This document shows positions 1 through 8,837 of a stretch of 64,000 nucleotides of DNA, one piece after another. This DNA comes from CAVPFA01 sp963703655 (GTDB lineage: Bacteria; Actinomycetota; Acidimicrobiia; Acidimicrobiales; Bog-793). A model generated the notes under the pieces. The model was not told where the DNA came from and did no database searches. It saw only the letters and a program-made list of their open reading frames with translations. How positions within the stretch are numbered: the first letter of the stretch is position 1; each line of letters begins with the position of its first letter. The stretch is taken from assembly GCA_963703655.1 (NCBI GenBank), contig CAVPFA010000006.1, forward strand, positions 496,001 to 560,000, written 5' to 3'. The position numbers and the translations under genes are program-made.

Positions 1-1172
1 CGGCCGAGTTTCGAAGCATTTACCAGCGATTTGAAACCTACGTGCCGCTCGGGATCGCGCCATTGGCCGGGATCGGGACTTCCTCGCTGCTTCGCCATAG
101 TGAGCGTGGTACCGAGACCCAGGTAGTCGAGAGGAGCGATCAAAGACGCCGTCTCCGGGTTGCTCGCCAGCGGCCTGAGCTGGGGCGGCGAGCATGGACG
201 GTCGTAGTGTTCGCCGTTGTCTTGACGACGACGGTGATCATCCCTGCATATCCGATGATTGTTGGCTCCATCTTTGACCAGTCGGGCGTATTTCCAGCGG
301 CAAGGGTGGTCGTGCCGAAGCCTTACATCCAACTTGGAGACTGGCTCAGCCGGGTCGACGGCAATCGGGAGCTGGTTCTCCCGCTTCCAATCAGCCAGGC
401 GGGCCTTTCGGTCCTATCTTGGGCGAACGGAAGTCAGGGCTTCTATGGGACGCAACCGCTTGAACTGTTGACCGATCTGCCAGTCATGGACAGTGCGACT
501 GCCGGCAGCGCGATTCCCCACGTGCTGGCGGAGATGGCGCGCGGTGCTCCGAGCGCCTGCGGCGACCTGAGAGCGCTGGACGTGGGCTTCATCGTGTTGG
601 AGACAGATGTCGACTCGCGCTTTATAGCGGGTGAACAGGGATGGATTGGCACTCCGGCGCGGTCCGTCGAAAGGACACTCGATTCTGCGCCAGCGGCAGC
701 CTGCCTAGCACCAGCACTCCGTTTTGGTCCAGTGTTGACGTGGCGAGTCACTGGACATTTCGTGTCGCCGCTGTCGTGGCAGAGAAGCTGCGAGAGCTCA
801 CCGTCCTCAGTGGGTGGACCCGCAATGGGTGGACAGACAGCTGATGCGGAAGCTGTGGGTACCGATGGTTGGAAGCTCCTGGAGCCACCGCCTATCTGGG
901 CGCGTTGCGTGGTTCTTGCGATTCCATTTGATTCAGCGTGGAGCTTGCAAGGTGGGCCGCCGAAAGATGTGGGAGGTCTTACGGGGTTCACGCTGGCGGG
1001 AGTTCGATTGGGTCCCGGTCACGCACTTGTCTTGACAAACGAAATGGCGGCCACCACGCGATGGCTGCTTTGGCTGGGACTCCTCGGTCTGCTCCTTGCC
1101 CTACTGGCAGCCTACGCTCCAAGCCTACTTTCTCGTGGCTGGTCCGCGACTAGGAAGAAGCGGGGCGACTAA
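1..1172 (+). CDS. C-terminal part of a large membrane protein (5' end outside window)
   Basis: The reading frame is already open at position 3 and runs without a stop to 1172, so the true start lies upstream of the window. The visible part has one hydrophobic segment near window positions 190-270, a long extracytoplasmic-type region with little recognisable motif content, and a C-terminal membrane helix rich in Leu near 1065-1125, followed by a basic tail ending in RKKRGD. This layout (multi-TM protein with a C-terminal soluble domain and a last helix) is common in polysaccharide-associated membrane glycosyltransferases or YfhO-like proteins, and the neighbouring sugar-nucleotide operon agrees, but I see no catalytic motif. 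The end overlaps the convergent glycosyltransferase gene by 4 bp. Confidence 0.6.
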   Translation, partial: AEFRSIYQRFETYVPLGIAPLAGIGTSSLLRHSERGTETQVVERSDQRRRLRVARQRPELGRRAWTVVVFAVVLTTTVIIPAYPMIVGSIFDQSGVFPAARVVVPKPYIQLGDWLSRVDGNRELVLPLPISQAGLSVLSWANGSQGFYGTQPLELLTDLPVMDSATAGSAIPHVLAEMARGAPSACGDLRALDVGFIVLETDVDSRFIAGEQGWIGTPARSVERTLDSAPAAACLAPALRFGPVLTWRVTGHFVSPLSWQRSCESSPSSVGGPAMGGQTADAEAVGTDGWKLLEPPPIWARCVVLAIPFDSAWSLQGGPPKDVGGLTGFTLAGVRLGPGHALVLTNEMAATTRWLLWLGLLGLLLALLAAYAPSLLSRGWSATRKKRGD

Positions 1173-2347
1173 GAACTGAGGTCGGCCGCGAAGGCAAGGA
1201 TATTCTTCGCCGAATAGCGTTCGACGGCAAGGGCACGGCATTGTGCCGGCCATGAAGTCCGGTCCGAATCCCGCAGCTCCAGAAGCAGCTCACGGACTGC
1301 GTCAGGTCGGCCGTCATCAACAAGCCAGCCCGTCGGCGCTGATACGAGGGTGTCGGGAACGGACACGCCGGCGATCTGGCGCGCCCATACTGCTGACCGT
1401 CGCGGGATGACAGAAGGCACACCACACGCGAGTGCCTCGACTACAGGCTTTGCAACGTAAGTGTCGTCCGCCAGACCCCACAGTATGTCGGACTTGCGGT
1501 AGACTTCGGCTAGTCGCTCCTTGTCTGACACATAGCCCAGCTGGGAGACAGCTGCTTTCCTTGACAGATCTCTTATCAGTGATGCATATGGACCATCGCC
1601 AGCAAAGACAAACTCAATACCCGAGTCGGTCCCGCACAATTCGATCACGCTCAAGATGCCTGCGGCCTTCTCCTCATCTTGACGACCGACATAGAGGACG
1701 CGCAAATGTCCAGTCCTCGGCTCGGGAAGCGAGCCACTGAAATACACGTCATCGGCCCAGTGCTCAACGACCCGGATCTTCTCACGGTCAAGGATGCTCG
1801 ACAGATCCTGGAGACTTCCGACCGAGTTCACGTATGCAGCGCTGATGCCCGCCAAGCATCGCCTAAGCGCGAGGAGTCGCGTCTCGGACATCATTCCCAT
1901 GTAGGAGTGATAGGCAAGAATGACCTTCGCTCCCGCGACCTTTGCGTAGGGCAGCGCCGCTACGCTGAGCAGAACTCCATTGACAACTATCGTCTTCGGT
2001 CGTCGAGTCACGAGAACAATATACAAGGCGGCGATTAGGGGCAAGTTATAGACAACAAGTACCGCAGGATGCCGGCTCATCCAAAACCCGAACCGTTCAT
2101 AAGAGAAGAACGGCAAGGTAATCTTCCGCACGCCCTCGAGATGGACGTCAGTGGCGGCGCCATACGCCAGGACATCGACCCGCCCTCGGATGCGCGATGC
2201 ACTGATGGCTTCCTCAATCCATCGCCAGCTTCCACCGCGAATAGAAGGTGACACGACAAGAATACGGTTCCCTATCCTTCGTTGTCCCCCGCCCGCATCC
2301 TCTGGACCCGTTACTGCTCCCTCCACCGGCCGCAGTCCGACCTTCAC
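1169..2347 (-). CDS. Glycosyltransferase family 4 (GT-B fold)
   Basis: A protein of 392 residues with a GT-B layout: an N-terminal acceptor domain and a C-terminal nucleotide-sugar domain. The C-terminal half shows the GT4 signatures: a VLYVGRQDEEKAAG segment near residue 218, FVFAGDGPY near 250, and the E-x7-E type motif in PVVEALACGVPSVIPR near 310. It should transfer a sugar from a nucleotide donor to a membrane-bound glycan intermediate. Its start overlaps the stop of the upstream epimerase gene by 4 bp (ATGA), so the two are probably translationally coupled. It is the last gene of the leftward polysaccharide operon, so its donor may be the diacetamido-uronic acid made by the preceding enzymes; that is inference. 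Confidence 0.85.
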   Translation of the reverse strand: MKVGLRPVEGAVTGPEDAGGGQRRIGNRILVVSPSIRGGSWRWIEEAISASRIRGRVDVLAYGAATDVHLEGVRKITLPFFSYERFGFWMSRHPAVLVVYNLPLIAALYIVLVTRRPKTIVVNGVLLSVAALPYAKVAGAKVILAYHSYMGMMSETRLLALRRCLAGISAAYVNSVGSLQDLSSILDREKIRVVEHWADDVYFSGSLPEPRTGHLRVLYVGRQDEEKAAGILSVIELCGTDSGIEFVFAGDGPYASLIRDLSRKAAVSQLGYVSDKERLAEVYRKSDILWGLADDTYVAKPVVEALACGVPSVIPRRSAVWARQIAGVSVPDTLVSAPTGWLVDDGRPDAVRELLLELRDSDRTSWPAQCRALAVERYSAKNILAFAADLSS

Positions 2348-3477
2348 CCTGGTGCCCGCGATGATCTCCGAGACAGCCCTCCGACGAACTCGACGATTGC
2401 TTGTACGATCTTCTCAGCCGCATTCCCGTCACCGAAGGGATTGGAGAAGTCCGCGTTCTCCGAAGTGAGCAGCGCGCTGCGCACCGCCCCCGGGAGGTCG
2501 GTCGGCTCCGGTGCGAGGACGTTGGCTCCCTGCTCAACCGTCTCCGGCCACGCGGTCGCTACTTGAACCGTTACACAGGGCACTCGCATCCAAAGGGCCT
2601 CCTTTTGGAGTCCCCCTGAGTCAGTCACGCAGAGCCGTGCGGAACGGAGTGCCTCGAGCAGCTCACGGTACCCCAGGGGCGGCAATATCTGGAAGCTCCC
2701 TGGCACTCTGCCTTGGAGCCTCGCCGCTGTGCGAGGGTGAACTGGGAAGATCCAACGAAAAGCGTGCTCGTTGGCTACCGCATCCAATGCTTCCAGAAAG
2801 CCGAACAATCTGGTTGAGCAATCGACGTTCTCGGCACGGTGCATCGTCACGAGGCCGGTCATGGCACCAGCTTGCGGCCTGCGCGCAAGCCGAGTGACGG
2901 TTCTCGTGAACACGTCGTACTGAGGGTCTCCTGTCTCGACAATGTGACCGGTCACGTGCTCTTCGAGTAGGTTTTCGGCGCCGCGCCTCGACATCGTCAA
3001 AAGCAACCCTGACACGTGATCAATGATGCGCCGATTATTTTCCTCGGGAGATCTCATGTCGGCGGATCGACAGCCGGCCTCGATATGAATGATAGGAACG
3101 TTGCATTTCAGAGCAGCTATAGCAGCGCCCAGGGACGAGTTGGTGTCTCCGAAGACACACACAGCATCAACATCATTCGCAATCAATACTTTGGCGAACC
3201 GAGCGATTACTTCCGCCGTTTGCTCTGCGGGCGCCCAGGAGCCCACCTTCAGATTGAAGTCCGGGGATGCGACCTTCAACTCTTGGAAGAAGGCGTCCAT
3301 CATCGAGTGATCGTAGTGTTGACCCGTGTTGACAACGGTTGTCCGAACCTCGCTGGTCCTCCCAAGCAGGTCCAGCGTGCGGGCGGAGCGGATGATCTCC
3401 GGGCGGGTCCCCAGGACGTAGACGAGCCGGGGTGGCAAACCTTGGTCCCGCCTCACGATCCTTCCGTCCTGGTCCAA
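2344..3477 (-). CDS. wbpI: UDP-N-acetyl-sugar 2-epimerase (WecB/WbpI family)
   Basis: This 377-residue protein carries the family's landmarks in order: VLGTRPEIIR near residue 20, QHYD, GDTNSSLG near 110, HIEAG, PEENNRRIIDH near 145, MHRAEN near 210, PVHPRT, and DSGGLQKEA near 285. The family inverts C2 of UDP-GlcNAc derivatives through a 2-acetamidoglucal intermediate. Next to wbpB-, wbpD- and wbpE-like genes the likely substrate is UDP-GlcNAc3NAcA, giving UDP-ManNAc3NAcA (WbpI role), rather than plain UDP-GlcNAc (WecB role). The start is TTG at 3477, preceded by an in-frame stop two codons upstream; an internal GTG or TTG a few codons later is also possible. A 138-bp gap separates it from the aminotransferase gene. 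Confidence 0.85.
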   Translation of the reverse strand: MDQDGRIVRRDQGLPPRLVYVLGTRPEIIRSARTLDLLGRTSEVRTTVVNTGQHYDHSMMDAFFQELKVASPDFNLKVGSWAPAEQTAEVIARFAKVLIANDVDAVCVFGDTNSSLGAAIAALKCNVPIIHIEAGCRSADMRSPEENNRRIIDHVSGLLLTMSRRGAENLLEEHVTGHIVETGDPQYDVFTRTVTRLARRPQAGAMTGLVTMHRAENVDCSTRLFGFLEALDAVANEHAFRWIFPVHPRTAARLQGRVPGSFQILPPLGYRELLEALRSARLCVTDSGGLQKEALWMRVPCVTVQVATAWPETVEQGANVLAPEPTDLPGAVRSALLTSENADFSNPFGDGNAAEKIVQAIVEFVGGLSRRSSRAPG

Positions 3478-3615
3478 CGCTCAACAGCGAAGAGCAACGA
3501 CTTGTCCTCCTCGGGTTCAAATCTCAGGGCTCGCCAGCGCCGATCAACTGCTCGTCGCAGCAGCTGGTGTCGGCAAGACTACTCTCCCAGCTGCGAGACC
3601 CTTGGCTATGCGTGT

Positions 3616-4726
3616 TCATCCCTGCCAGCCCTCAGCGCCCACGGTGGCGATGGCGTCTTCGAGAATCTGGATCTGTTCGTCGCTCAGTCCCGGATGGACT
3701 GGCAGCGAAATGACACGGTCGCGTGCGGCGGCCGCGTTTGGCAGCTCCTCCGGCACGACCAAAGGGAGCTCTGCCAAGGTATAGGGGTAGTGGATCCGGC
3801 TGTCGACGCCGAGCGAGTGCAGGCGGTCGGCGGTGCGGTCTCGGCCTTCGCGGTCGGGTGCGAGCACCGTGAACTGGTGTACGACGTGGGTCCCATCTGC
3901 TGGCACGACGGGGACGATCGAGCTGGGCCAGCTGTCCGCGCAGGCCGCTGCCAGAAGGGCTGCGTTCTCAAGGCGCCGGGTGTTGCCGGCTGCCAGACGC
4001 TCCAACCGCACGCGGGCGAGAGCGGCCGACATCTCGGGCAGCCGATGGTTGAGACCGACGATCTCGTGGACATAGGCGGTCTCGCACCCGTGGTTGCGCA
4101 GAAGGCGCAGCTGGCGGGCTACCTTTTCGTCGGGCGCCGTCAGGATGCCACCCTCTCCGGCGGCGACATTCTTCGTCGCATACAAGGAGAACGCCGTGAA
4201 TGCGGCCCGGCGTCCGAGCGGCTCGCCAGACTCCGTGAGGGCGCCGTGTGCCTGACAGGCGTCCTCGATGACGGTCAGCCCGGCACCCTTGGCGATCTCG
4301 ACGCAACGGTCCGTCCCTGCCGTAGACCCGTATAGGTCGACCACGACCAGACAGCTCGCGTCCGGGTGGCGCTCGAGCGTGGCCGTCAGGCTCTCAGGGC
4401 TGATGTTGAAAGTGGCGAGGTCGATGTCGACGGGTACCACCTCGGCCCCGAGGGCGAGGAACGCGTTCGCTGTCGCCGCGAAGGAGAAACCCGACGCCAG
4501 CACCTTGGCACCTGGTCCCAATCCGGCCGCCCTGCCGGCCATGTATCAGCGCGTCGGTGCCCGACGAGACGGCGATAGCGGGCACGCCGCCGCACAATTC
4601 GGAGAACTCCTCCTCGAGTCGCAGCGCTCCGCTGCCGTTGGCAAGCGACCCCGACCGCAGCACGGCGGCCACCGCCTCGATCTCGGCCTCGTCGGCCGCT
4701 GGGGCGGCGCTCGGGACGCGCATCAT
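3616..4726 (-). CDS. wbpE: DegT/DnrJ/EryC1/StrS aminotransferase, frameshifted (WbpE-like)
   Basis: A PLP-dependent sugar aminotransferase of about 369 residues, read in two frames. The N-terminus (4726 to about 4541) contains SGSLANGSGALRLEEEF and VSSGTDALIH; the rest (from about 4540) contains SGFSFAATANAFLALGAEVVPVDID, VIEDACQAHGA and the PLP-lysine segment SLYATKNVAAGEGG. Deleting one base from the CC at 4539-4540 restores one continuous protein, so this is a one-base insertion, natural or an artefact. The start overlaps the stop of the dehydrogenase gene (ATGA at 4723-4726). The expected reaction is glutamate-dependent amination at C3 of the UDP-3-keto-GlcNAcA made by WbpB. Confidence 0.85.
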
Positions 4727-5700
4727 CCGGCGCGGCCGGACCCGATTGCCGACATCGCCCGCGCCTCCTCGGCCAAACGGACGGCGAGCAGTCCCGCGGC
4801 CCCGTCGGCAAGTACGCCCGCTCCCGTGCCGCGCACGGCGGCCAGAAACCCTTCCAACTCCCCCACTAGCGGCTCCCTTCCAGTCACCTCGAGGCGCGTC
4901 CGGCGGAGTTCGCCATAACTCGACTGGAACCGGCTGAACGACTCGACGCTCTGCTCGTCGATCGCTTCCACGACCTCGACCGCCTGCGTCGTGTAGTTCA
5001 CCTCCACGAGGCAGGTGTCGGTAGTGATGGAGAATTCACGGATGCGGGTCGGAGTCCGCCAGTTGACTTGTAAGGAGGCGCTCACGTCGCCAGCGTTGAG
5101 CAGCAGCTGGGCTGCCTCTGCAAATCCGGACCCAGGCCACACGCTCGCGCCCCGCAGAACCGGCGCAGTACCGAGCAGCATCGCGAGCACGTCGAGGTCG
5201 TGGACGGCGAGGTCCGAAAGAACGTCGGCATCGGGCGTGGAGCGTGGTGGGAGACCGACGCGCCGGAACGAGAGCGAGATCGGCTGCCCAAGGCTTCCGT
5301 CATCGAGCAGCCGCCGCACGGCCTCGACGGCGGGGTTGAAACGTTCCACATGGCCGACCGCCAGTACTCTGCCATCGCTCGCCGCTGCCCGGACCAAAGA
5401 GGCGGCCTCGCTTGTGGTTGCGGCGAGCGGTTTCTCGACGAGGACAGGAACGCCCGCAGACAAGAGCACCATGGCGATCTCGCGATGTGTCGTCGTCGGG
5501 GTCGCCACCACCACTGCGTCGGGAAGGTCCCTTTCGAGGGCGGAGCGCCAGTCCGCGAAATGCGCATGCTGACCGTGAGCGTTCGCAATCGCAGGGTCGG
5601 CGGTCCAGGCGACGGCTGCACCCGCCAATCCGGTAATGACCCGCGCGTGGCGCTCGCCCATGCGACCGAGCCCGATGATGCCGATCCTCGTCGTGCTCAC
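4723..5700 (-). CDS. wbpB: Gfo/Idh/MocA-family sugar-nucleotide dehydrogenase (WbpB-like)
   Basis: This 325-residue oxidoreductase begins with the Rossmann motif IGIIGLGRMGERHA (residues 6-19), followed by VVATPTTTHRE and the family's EKPLA motif near residue 90. VGHVERFNPAV near 115 and a HDLDVLAML segment near 165 match the sugar-nucleotide 3-dehydrogenase branch (WbpB/WlbA), which oxidises C3 of UDP-GlcNAcA with NAD+. The gene overlaps the acetyltransferase upstream (5697-5700) and the aminotransferase downstream by 4 bp each. No WbpA-type UDP-GlcNAc 6-dehydrogenase is present in the window, so the uronic acid substrate must come from elsewhere. Confidence 0.85.
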   Translation of the reverse strand: MSTTRIGIIGLGRMGERHARVITGLAGAAVAWTADPAIANAHGQHAHFADWRSALERDLPDAVVVATPTTTHREIAMVLLSAGVPVLVEKPLAATTSEAASLVRAAASDGRVLAVGHVERFNPAVEAVRRLLDDGSLGQPISLSFRRVGLPPRSTPDADVLSDLAVHDLDVLAMLLGTAPVLRGASVWPGSGFAEAAQLLLNAGDVSASLQVNWRTPTRIREFSITTDTCLVEVNYTTQAVEVVEAIDEQSVESFSRFQSSYGELRRTRLEVTGREPLVGELEGFLAAVRGTGAGVLADGAAGLLAVRLAEEARAMSAIGSGRAG

Positions 5701-6293
5701 GGCTCCCCCCGCGCGACGAGTCGGTCACCGTCGAGCGCGTAAGCCGATCCGCAGGTTGAGCACGACGCCGGCGGCTCCACGCGCCTCGCACACCGACACA
5801 CCCACCCGACCTGGCGCGCGGGCACGCCGGCGACGAGCGCGAACGCGGCGACGTCGCGGCTCACCACGGCGCCGGCCGCCACGAGCGCCCACTCGCCAAT
5901 TCCTACACCTGGAAGGACTACGCTGCCGGCGCCGATCGAGGCACCGTCGGCCACCGAGACCCCCTCGAGGCCCCAGTCGGTGGCGGTCTTGAGAGAGCCA
6001 TCGGGTGCCACCGCACGTGGGTGGCGATCATTGGTGAGCAGCGCCCCGGGGCCGACGAAGACACCTGCCCCGACACGTGAGCCCTCGAAGAGCTGGGCCA
6101 GATCCTCGATCTTGCAGTTGGGGCCAATGGAGACGCCTTCGCCCACATAGACCCACCCTCCGATACGGGTGCCGGCACCGACGGTGGCACCGGAGCGAAT
6201 CTTCGTCCACTGCCACACGACGACACCGTCACCGAGGTGCGCCCCTTCCTCGATGACTGCGTGGACGTCGGACCAGCTTGGCTGTTCGCTCAT
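5697..6293 (-). CDS. wbpD: Left-handed beta-helix sugar-nucleotide N-acetyltransferase with C-terminal Cys-rich tail (WbpD-like)
   Basis: Of 198 residues, about 150 are hexapeptide repeats ([IV]-G-x-x-x), for example VGAGTRIGGWVYVGEGVSIGPNCKIEDLAQLFEG broken here only by turns, then NDRHPRA and GVSVADGASIGAGSVVLPGVGIGEWALVAAGAVVSRDV. The ending AGVPARQVGWV is typical of this acyltransferase class. WbpD enzymes transfer acetyl from acetyl-CoA to the C3 amine of UDP-GlcNAc3NA. The last 35 residues add a CxC...CxxC cluster (CRCARR, CSTCGSAY) that resembles a small zinc ribbon. It is the first gene of the leftward operon. Confidence 0.85.
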   Translation of the reverse strand: MSEQPSWSDVHAVIEEGAHLGDGVVVWQWTKIRSGATVGAGTRIGGWVYVGEGVSIGPNCKIEDLAQLFEGSRVGAGVFVGPGALLTNDRHPRAVAPDGSLKTATDWGLEGVSVADGASIGAGSVVLPGVGIGEWALVAAGAVVSRDVAAFALVAGVPARQVGWVCRCARRVEPPASCSTCGSAYALDGDRLVARGEP

Positions 6294-6642
6294 CGCCGCC
6301 CCGGCCCCGCGCCGAGCTTCGACACGATGGCTGGCATGACCGCCCGTTCGGCCCTCGTCAGCGTCACGATCTTCGAGTCGTCCGAGGGCTATCCGGTATC
6401 GCTTGCATGTCCAAGATCACCTTCCCTGTGGGAACTGCACCAAAATAAGTCATGCCTCTGACGCGAGCGCGCGGTACGCATGTTCTCATGCCGAACCTCT
6501 CGGGCGCGCCAAGCTCGTCACCCCTGGCCTCCATCAGACGGGCATCGGGTTCAGCACCGAGACACGCTTTGCTCGTCACCTGGGAGGGAGCGGCCCACGT
6601 CCGGCACGATCTGGACGTCCGGGTGGCCTATATTCGAGAAGA
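6294..6642. other. Intergenic region between divergent polysaccharide genes
   Basis: This 349-bp stretch separates the leftward wbpD operon from the rightward FkbM gene and must hold both promoters. An open frame continues upstream of the FkbM ATG to 6403, but its translation does not resemble a methyltransferase N-terminus. I see no convincing -35/-10 pair or inverted repeat. Confidence 0.5.
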
Positions 6643-7977
6643 ATGATTCATGAGGTGACCACTGACCCATCCGAGGTAACGGGGGCGGAGCTTCTTGCGG
6701 AAGGTTGTGGCTCCGAACGGATGGTGTCGTATGCGCAGAACGCGGAGGACGTCGTCCTGCATCGGGCGCTGTGCAGTGGCGGCCCTGGCCGATATGTCGA
6801 CGTCGGGGCATCTTCTCCCGACGTGGGCTCGGTAACGAAGCACTTCTACGACCTCGGCTGGAGCGGCATCGACGTCGAGCCTCTCGCGGAAGAGGCTGCT
6901 GAGCTTCGCCGGGCGCGGCCGCGCGACGTCGTGGTCGAGGCGGCGCTAGGAGCCGCCGCCGGCGAGATCACCATCTACGTGGTCGATGACGAACGCGGCC
7001 TCTCGAGCACCGACGTAGAAGTCGGTACCGGCTACAGCCGAGCTGGCCGCCCGGTGCGGGAACGGGTGGTCGCGCTGCGCACGCTGGCAGACGTCCTCGA
7101 CGAGCACTGCGACGGGGATATCGCGTTCCTGAAGGTCGACGTGGAGGGCGCGGAGGCCGAAGTGCTGTCGGGGAACGACTGGACCCGTTGGCGTCCGAGG
7201 GTGGTCGTCGTGGAGGCGACGAAGCCGTGGTCGCACCACCAGACGCACACGAGCTGGGAGCCGCAGCTTTTGGCAGCCGGATACCTCTTCGCCTCGTTCG
7301 ACGGACTCAACCGCTACTACGCGCGCGCCGAGGAGCCCGATCTCGTGCCGCTGCTGTCGCCGGCGAGTGAGCTGGACAACTTCGTATCGGAGAACACCCT
7401 TGATGTCGAGAGATACGTTCGTCATCTCGAAGCCGAGTTAGAACGGAAGCAGGAATTAGAGCAGAAGCAGGAAGTGTATGCGGCGCACCTCGAGGCTCGT
7501 GTCAACGGCTATGACGAGGAATTGGTGCGAAAAGGCGAGGAATTAGCGCGAAGGGACGAGGAATTAGCGCGAAAGCAGGACTATATCGAATCAGTTGCCC
7601 TGCAGTTCCGCGCTGCCGAGGAGGAGATCGCGCGGAGGGGCGAGCACATGCAGGGCTTGGGGGAATACACGGCACAGCTCGAGTCCGCCGTCAAAGATCG
7701 CGACGTACTGGTTCGGCAAGTGGAAGCACAGCGCGATTCCGTGCGGACTGACCTGGAACAGGTATACCCTCGACTCGTAGAGGTATCAGCTCGACTGGAA
7801 GAGGTGTCAGGTCGACTGGCACATGCGTCGGCGCGACTCTCCGAGAAAGAGGCCGTTCTCTCCCACACAGAGGCCGTTCTCTCCGAGACAGAGGCGCTTC
7901 TCTCCGCGGTTCTGAATCGGAAGAGCTACCGGTTCGTCTCCGGTGTGATCGACCGGCTGCCTGTGCGGCGGAGCTGA
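6643..7977 (+). CDS. FkbM-family methyltransferase with long C-terminal coiled coil
   Basis: A 444-residue protein. Residues 1-240 form an FkbM SAM-dependent methyltransferase: MVSYAQNAEDVVLHRAL near 27, the SAM-binding YVDVGASSPDVGSVTKHFYD near 51, and FLKVDVEGAEAEVLSG near 163. From about residue 255 to 425 the sequence is almost pure charged heptads (repeated ELERKQ, EELARK/R, RLEEVSGRL, SEKEAVLSHTEAVL), predicting a coiled coil of some 170 residues. A short basic tail containing KSYRFVSGVIDRLPVRR follows. I chose ATG 6643 because it follows GAGAAGA and precedes the conserved region. Coiled-coil methyltransferases at O-antigen loci can act as chain-length or chain-capping regulators (WbdD is a known example of the principle); a similar role here is inference. 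Confidence 0.8.
   Translation: MIHEVTTDPSEVTGAELLAEGCGSERMVSYAQNAEDVVLHRALCSGGPGRYVDVGASSPDVGSVTKHFYDLGWSGIDVEPLAEEAAELRRARPRDVVVEAALGAAAGEITIYVVDDERGLSSTDVEVGTGYSRAGRPVRERVVALRTLADVLDEHCDGDIAFLKVDVEGAEAEVLSGNDWTRWRPRVVVVEATKPWSHHQTHTSWEPQLLAAGYLFASFDGLNRYYARAEEPDLVPLLSPASELDNFVSENTLDVERYVRHLEAELERKQELEQKQEVYAAHLEARVNGYDEELVRKGEELARRDEELARKQDYIESVALQFRAAEEEIARRGEHMQGLGEYTAQLESAVKDRDVLVRQVEAQRDSVRTDLEQVYPRLVEVSARLEEVSGRLAHASARLSEKEAVLSHTEAVLSETEALLSAVLNRKSYRFVSGVIDRLPVRRS
7846..7904 (+). repeat. Short in-gene tandem repeats encoding coiled-coil heptads
   Basis: Near the end of the FkbM gene a near-identical unit of about 21 bp (GAGGCCGTTCTCTCC core) recurs three times, encoding E-A-V/L-L-S. 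A similar repeat of GAGGAATTAGCGCGAA lies near 7535-7577. These in-frame repeats could let the coiled-coil length change by slippage. Confidence 0.6.
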
Positions 7978-8036
7978 TCCTTTCGCCGTCTCACGGGGTT
8001 TGCGAAGGCTTGAGATCGCGAGGAGTCTCGGCTTGG

Positions 8037-8837
8037 TCAGCCAGTGCCGAGCGTTCGCTCCAGCATCCCGCCGTCGATCGGCAGCGCAATTCCGGTGATC
8101 ATGGAAGCGAGACTCGAGCACAAGAACAGAATTGCATCGGAGATCTCGTCAGCGGCCACGGGCCGTTCAATGAGCTGATCGGGACCCCACAAGGCAATCG
8201 CCTCCTCTCTGGTCAAACCGGCTTGCTGCACTTGTGCGTCGAACATCGGGGTGTCGACCCAGCCAGGGCAGACAGCGTTTACACGCACCCCGTCGAATGC
8301 CAGCTCGTTGGCGAGGGTGCGCATGAGACCGATCGCGCGGTGCTTCGAAGCGTTGTATGCAGCAGCGTTCGCGTAGCCACGAAGGCCCGAAATAGAAGAG
8401 ACGATGACGATCGACCCGCCGCGACCGCGCAGCTGCGGGATAGCCGCCTTCGCTGTGTGGAAGACGCCCGTCAGGTTGACGTCGATCACACGGCGCCACT
8501 CGTTGGGGTCGATCTCGTCGAGGAGATCGTCGGGTCCGAGCACGCCCGCATTCGCTATCACGACGTCAACTGGACCAAGCAGGTCGCGCACCTCATCGGC
8601 TCCGCGTTGTACCGAGTCCCAGTCCGCGACGTCGACCTCGAAAGCGACGGCCGTCGTTGATGCACTCGAGATCTCTGCCGCGAGCGCTTTCGCGCCAGGA
8701 AGGTCGATGTCGAGACACGCGACTGTGGCTCCCGCGGCGGCAAAGCGCCGCGCGTGCGTGGCGCCCATGCCGCTAGCCGCGCCCGTGATCCAGACGATCC
8801 TGCCGGCGAAGTCGAAGCCAGGAACGGCCCTCGTCAT
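8037..8837 (-). CDS. Short-chain dehydrogenase/reductase (SDR 1)
   Basis: A classical SDR of 266 residues: cofactor motif TGAASGMG near residue 15, ASPxD-type acidic residue after beta-2 (CLDIDLPG) favouring NAD(H), IANAG near 94, catalytic Ser in VSSISG and YNASK near 158, then CPGWVDTPMF and the C-terminal PIDGGM. It should oxidise a secondary alcohol, plausibly of a sugar or polyol given the neighbours. ATG 8837 is chosen because the ORF upstream of it is not SDR-like and this ATG overlaps the stop of the preceding SDR gene (ATGA). It is the distal gene of a two-gene operon divergent from the IclR gene. Confidence 0.85.
   Translation of the reverse strand: MTRAVPGFDFAGRIVWITGAASGMGATHARRFAAAGATVACLDIDLPGAKALAAEISSASTTAVAFEVDVADWDSVQRGADEVRDLLGPVDVVIANAGVLGPDDLLDEIDPNEWRRVIDVNLTGVFHTAKAAIPQLRGRGGSIVIVSSISGLRGYANAAAYNASKHRAIGLMRTLANELAFDGVRVNAVCPGWVDTPMFDAQVQQAGLTREEAIALWGPDQLIERPVAADEISDAILFLCSSLASMITGIALPIDGGMLERTLGTG

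Noticed and set aside
3505..3535. GGTTCAAATC resembling a tRNA T-loop
   Set aside because: The flanking stem does not pair and no anticodon or acceptor stem surrounds it.
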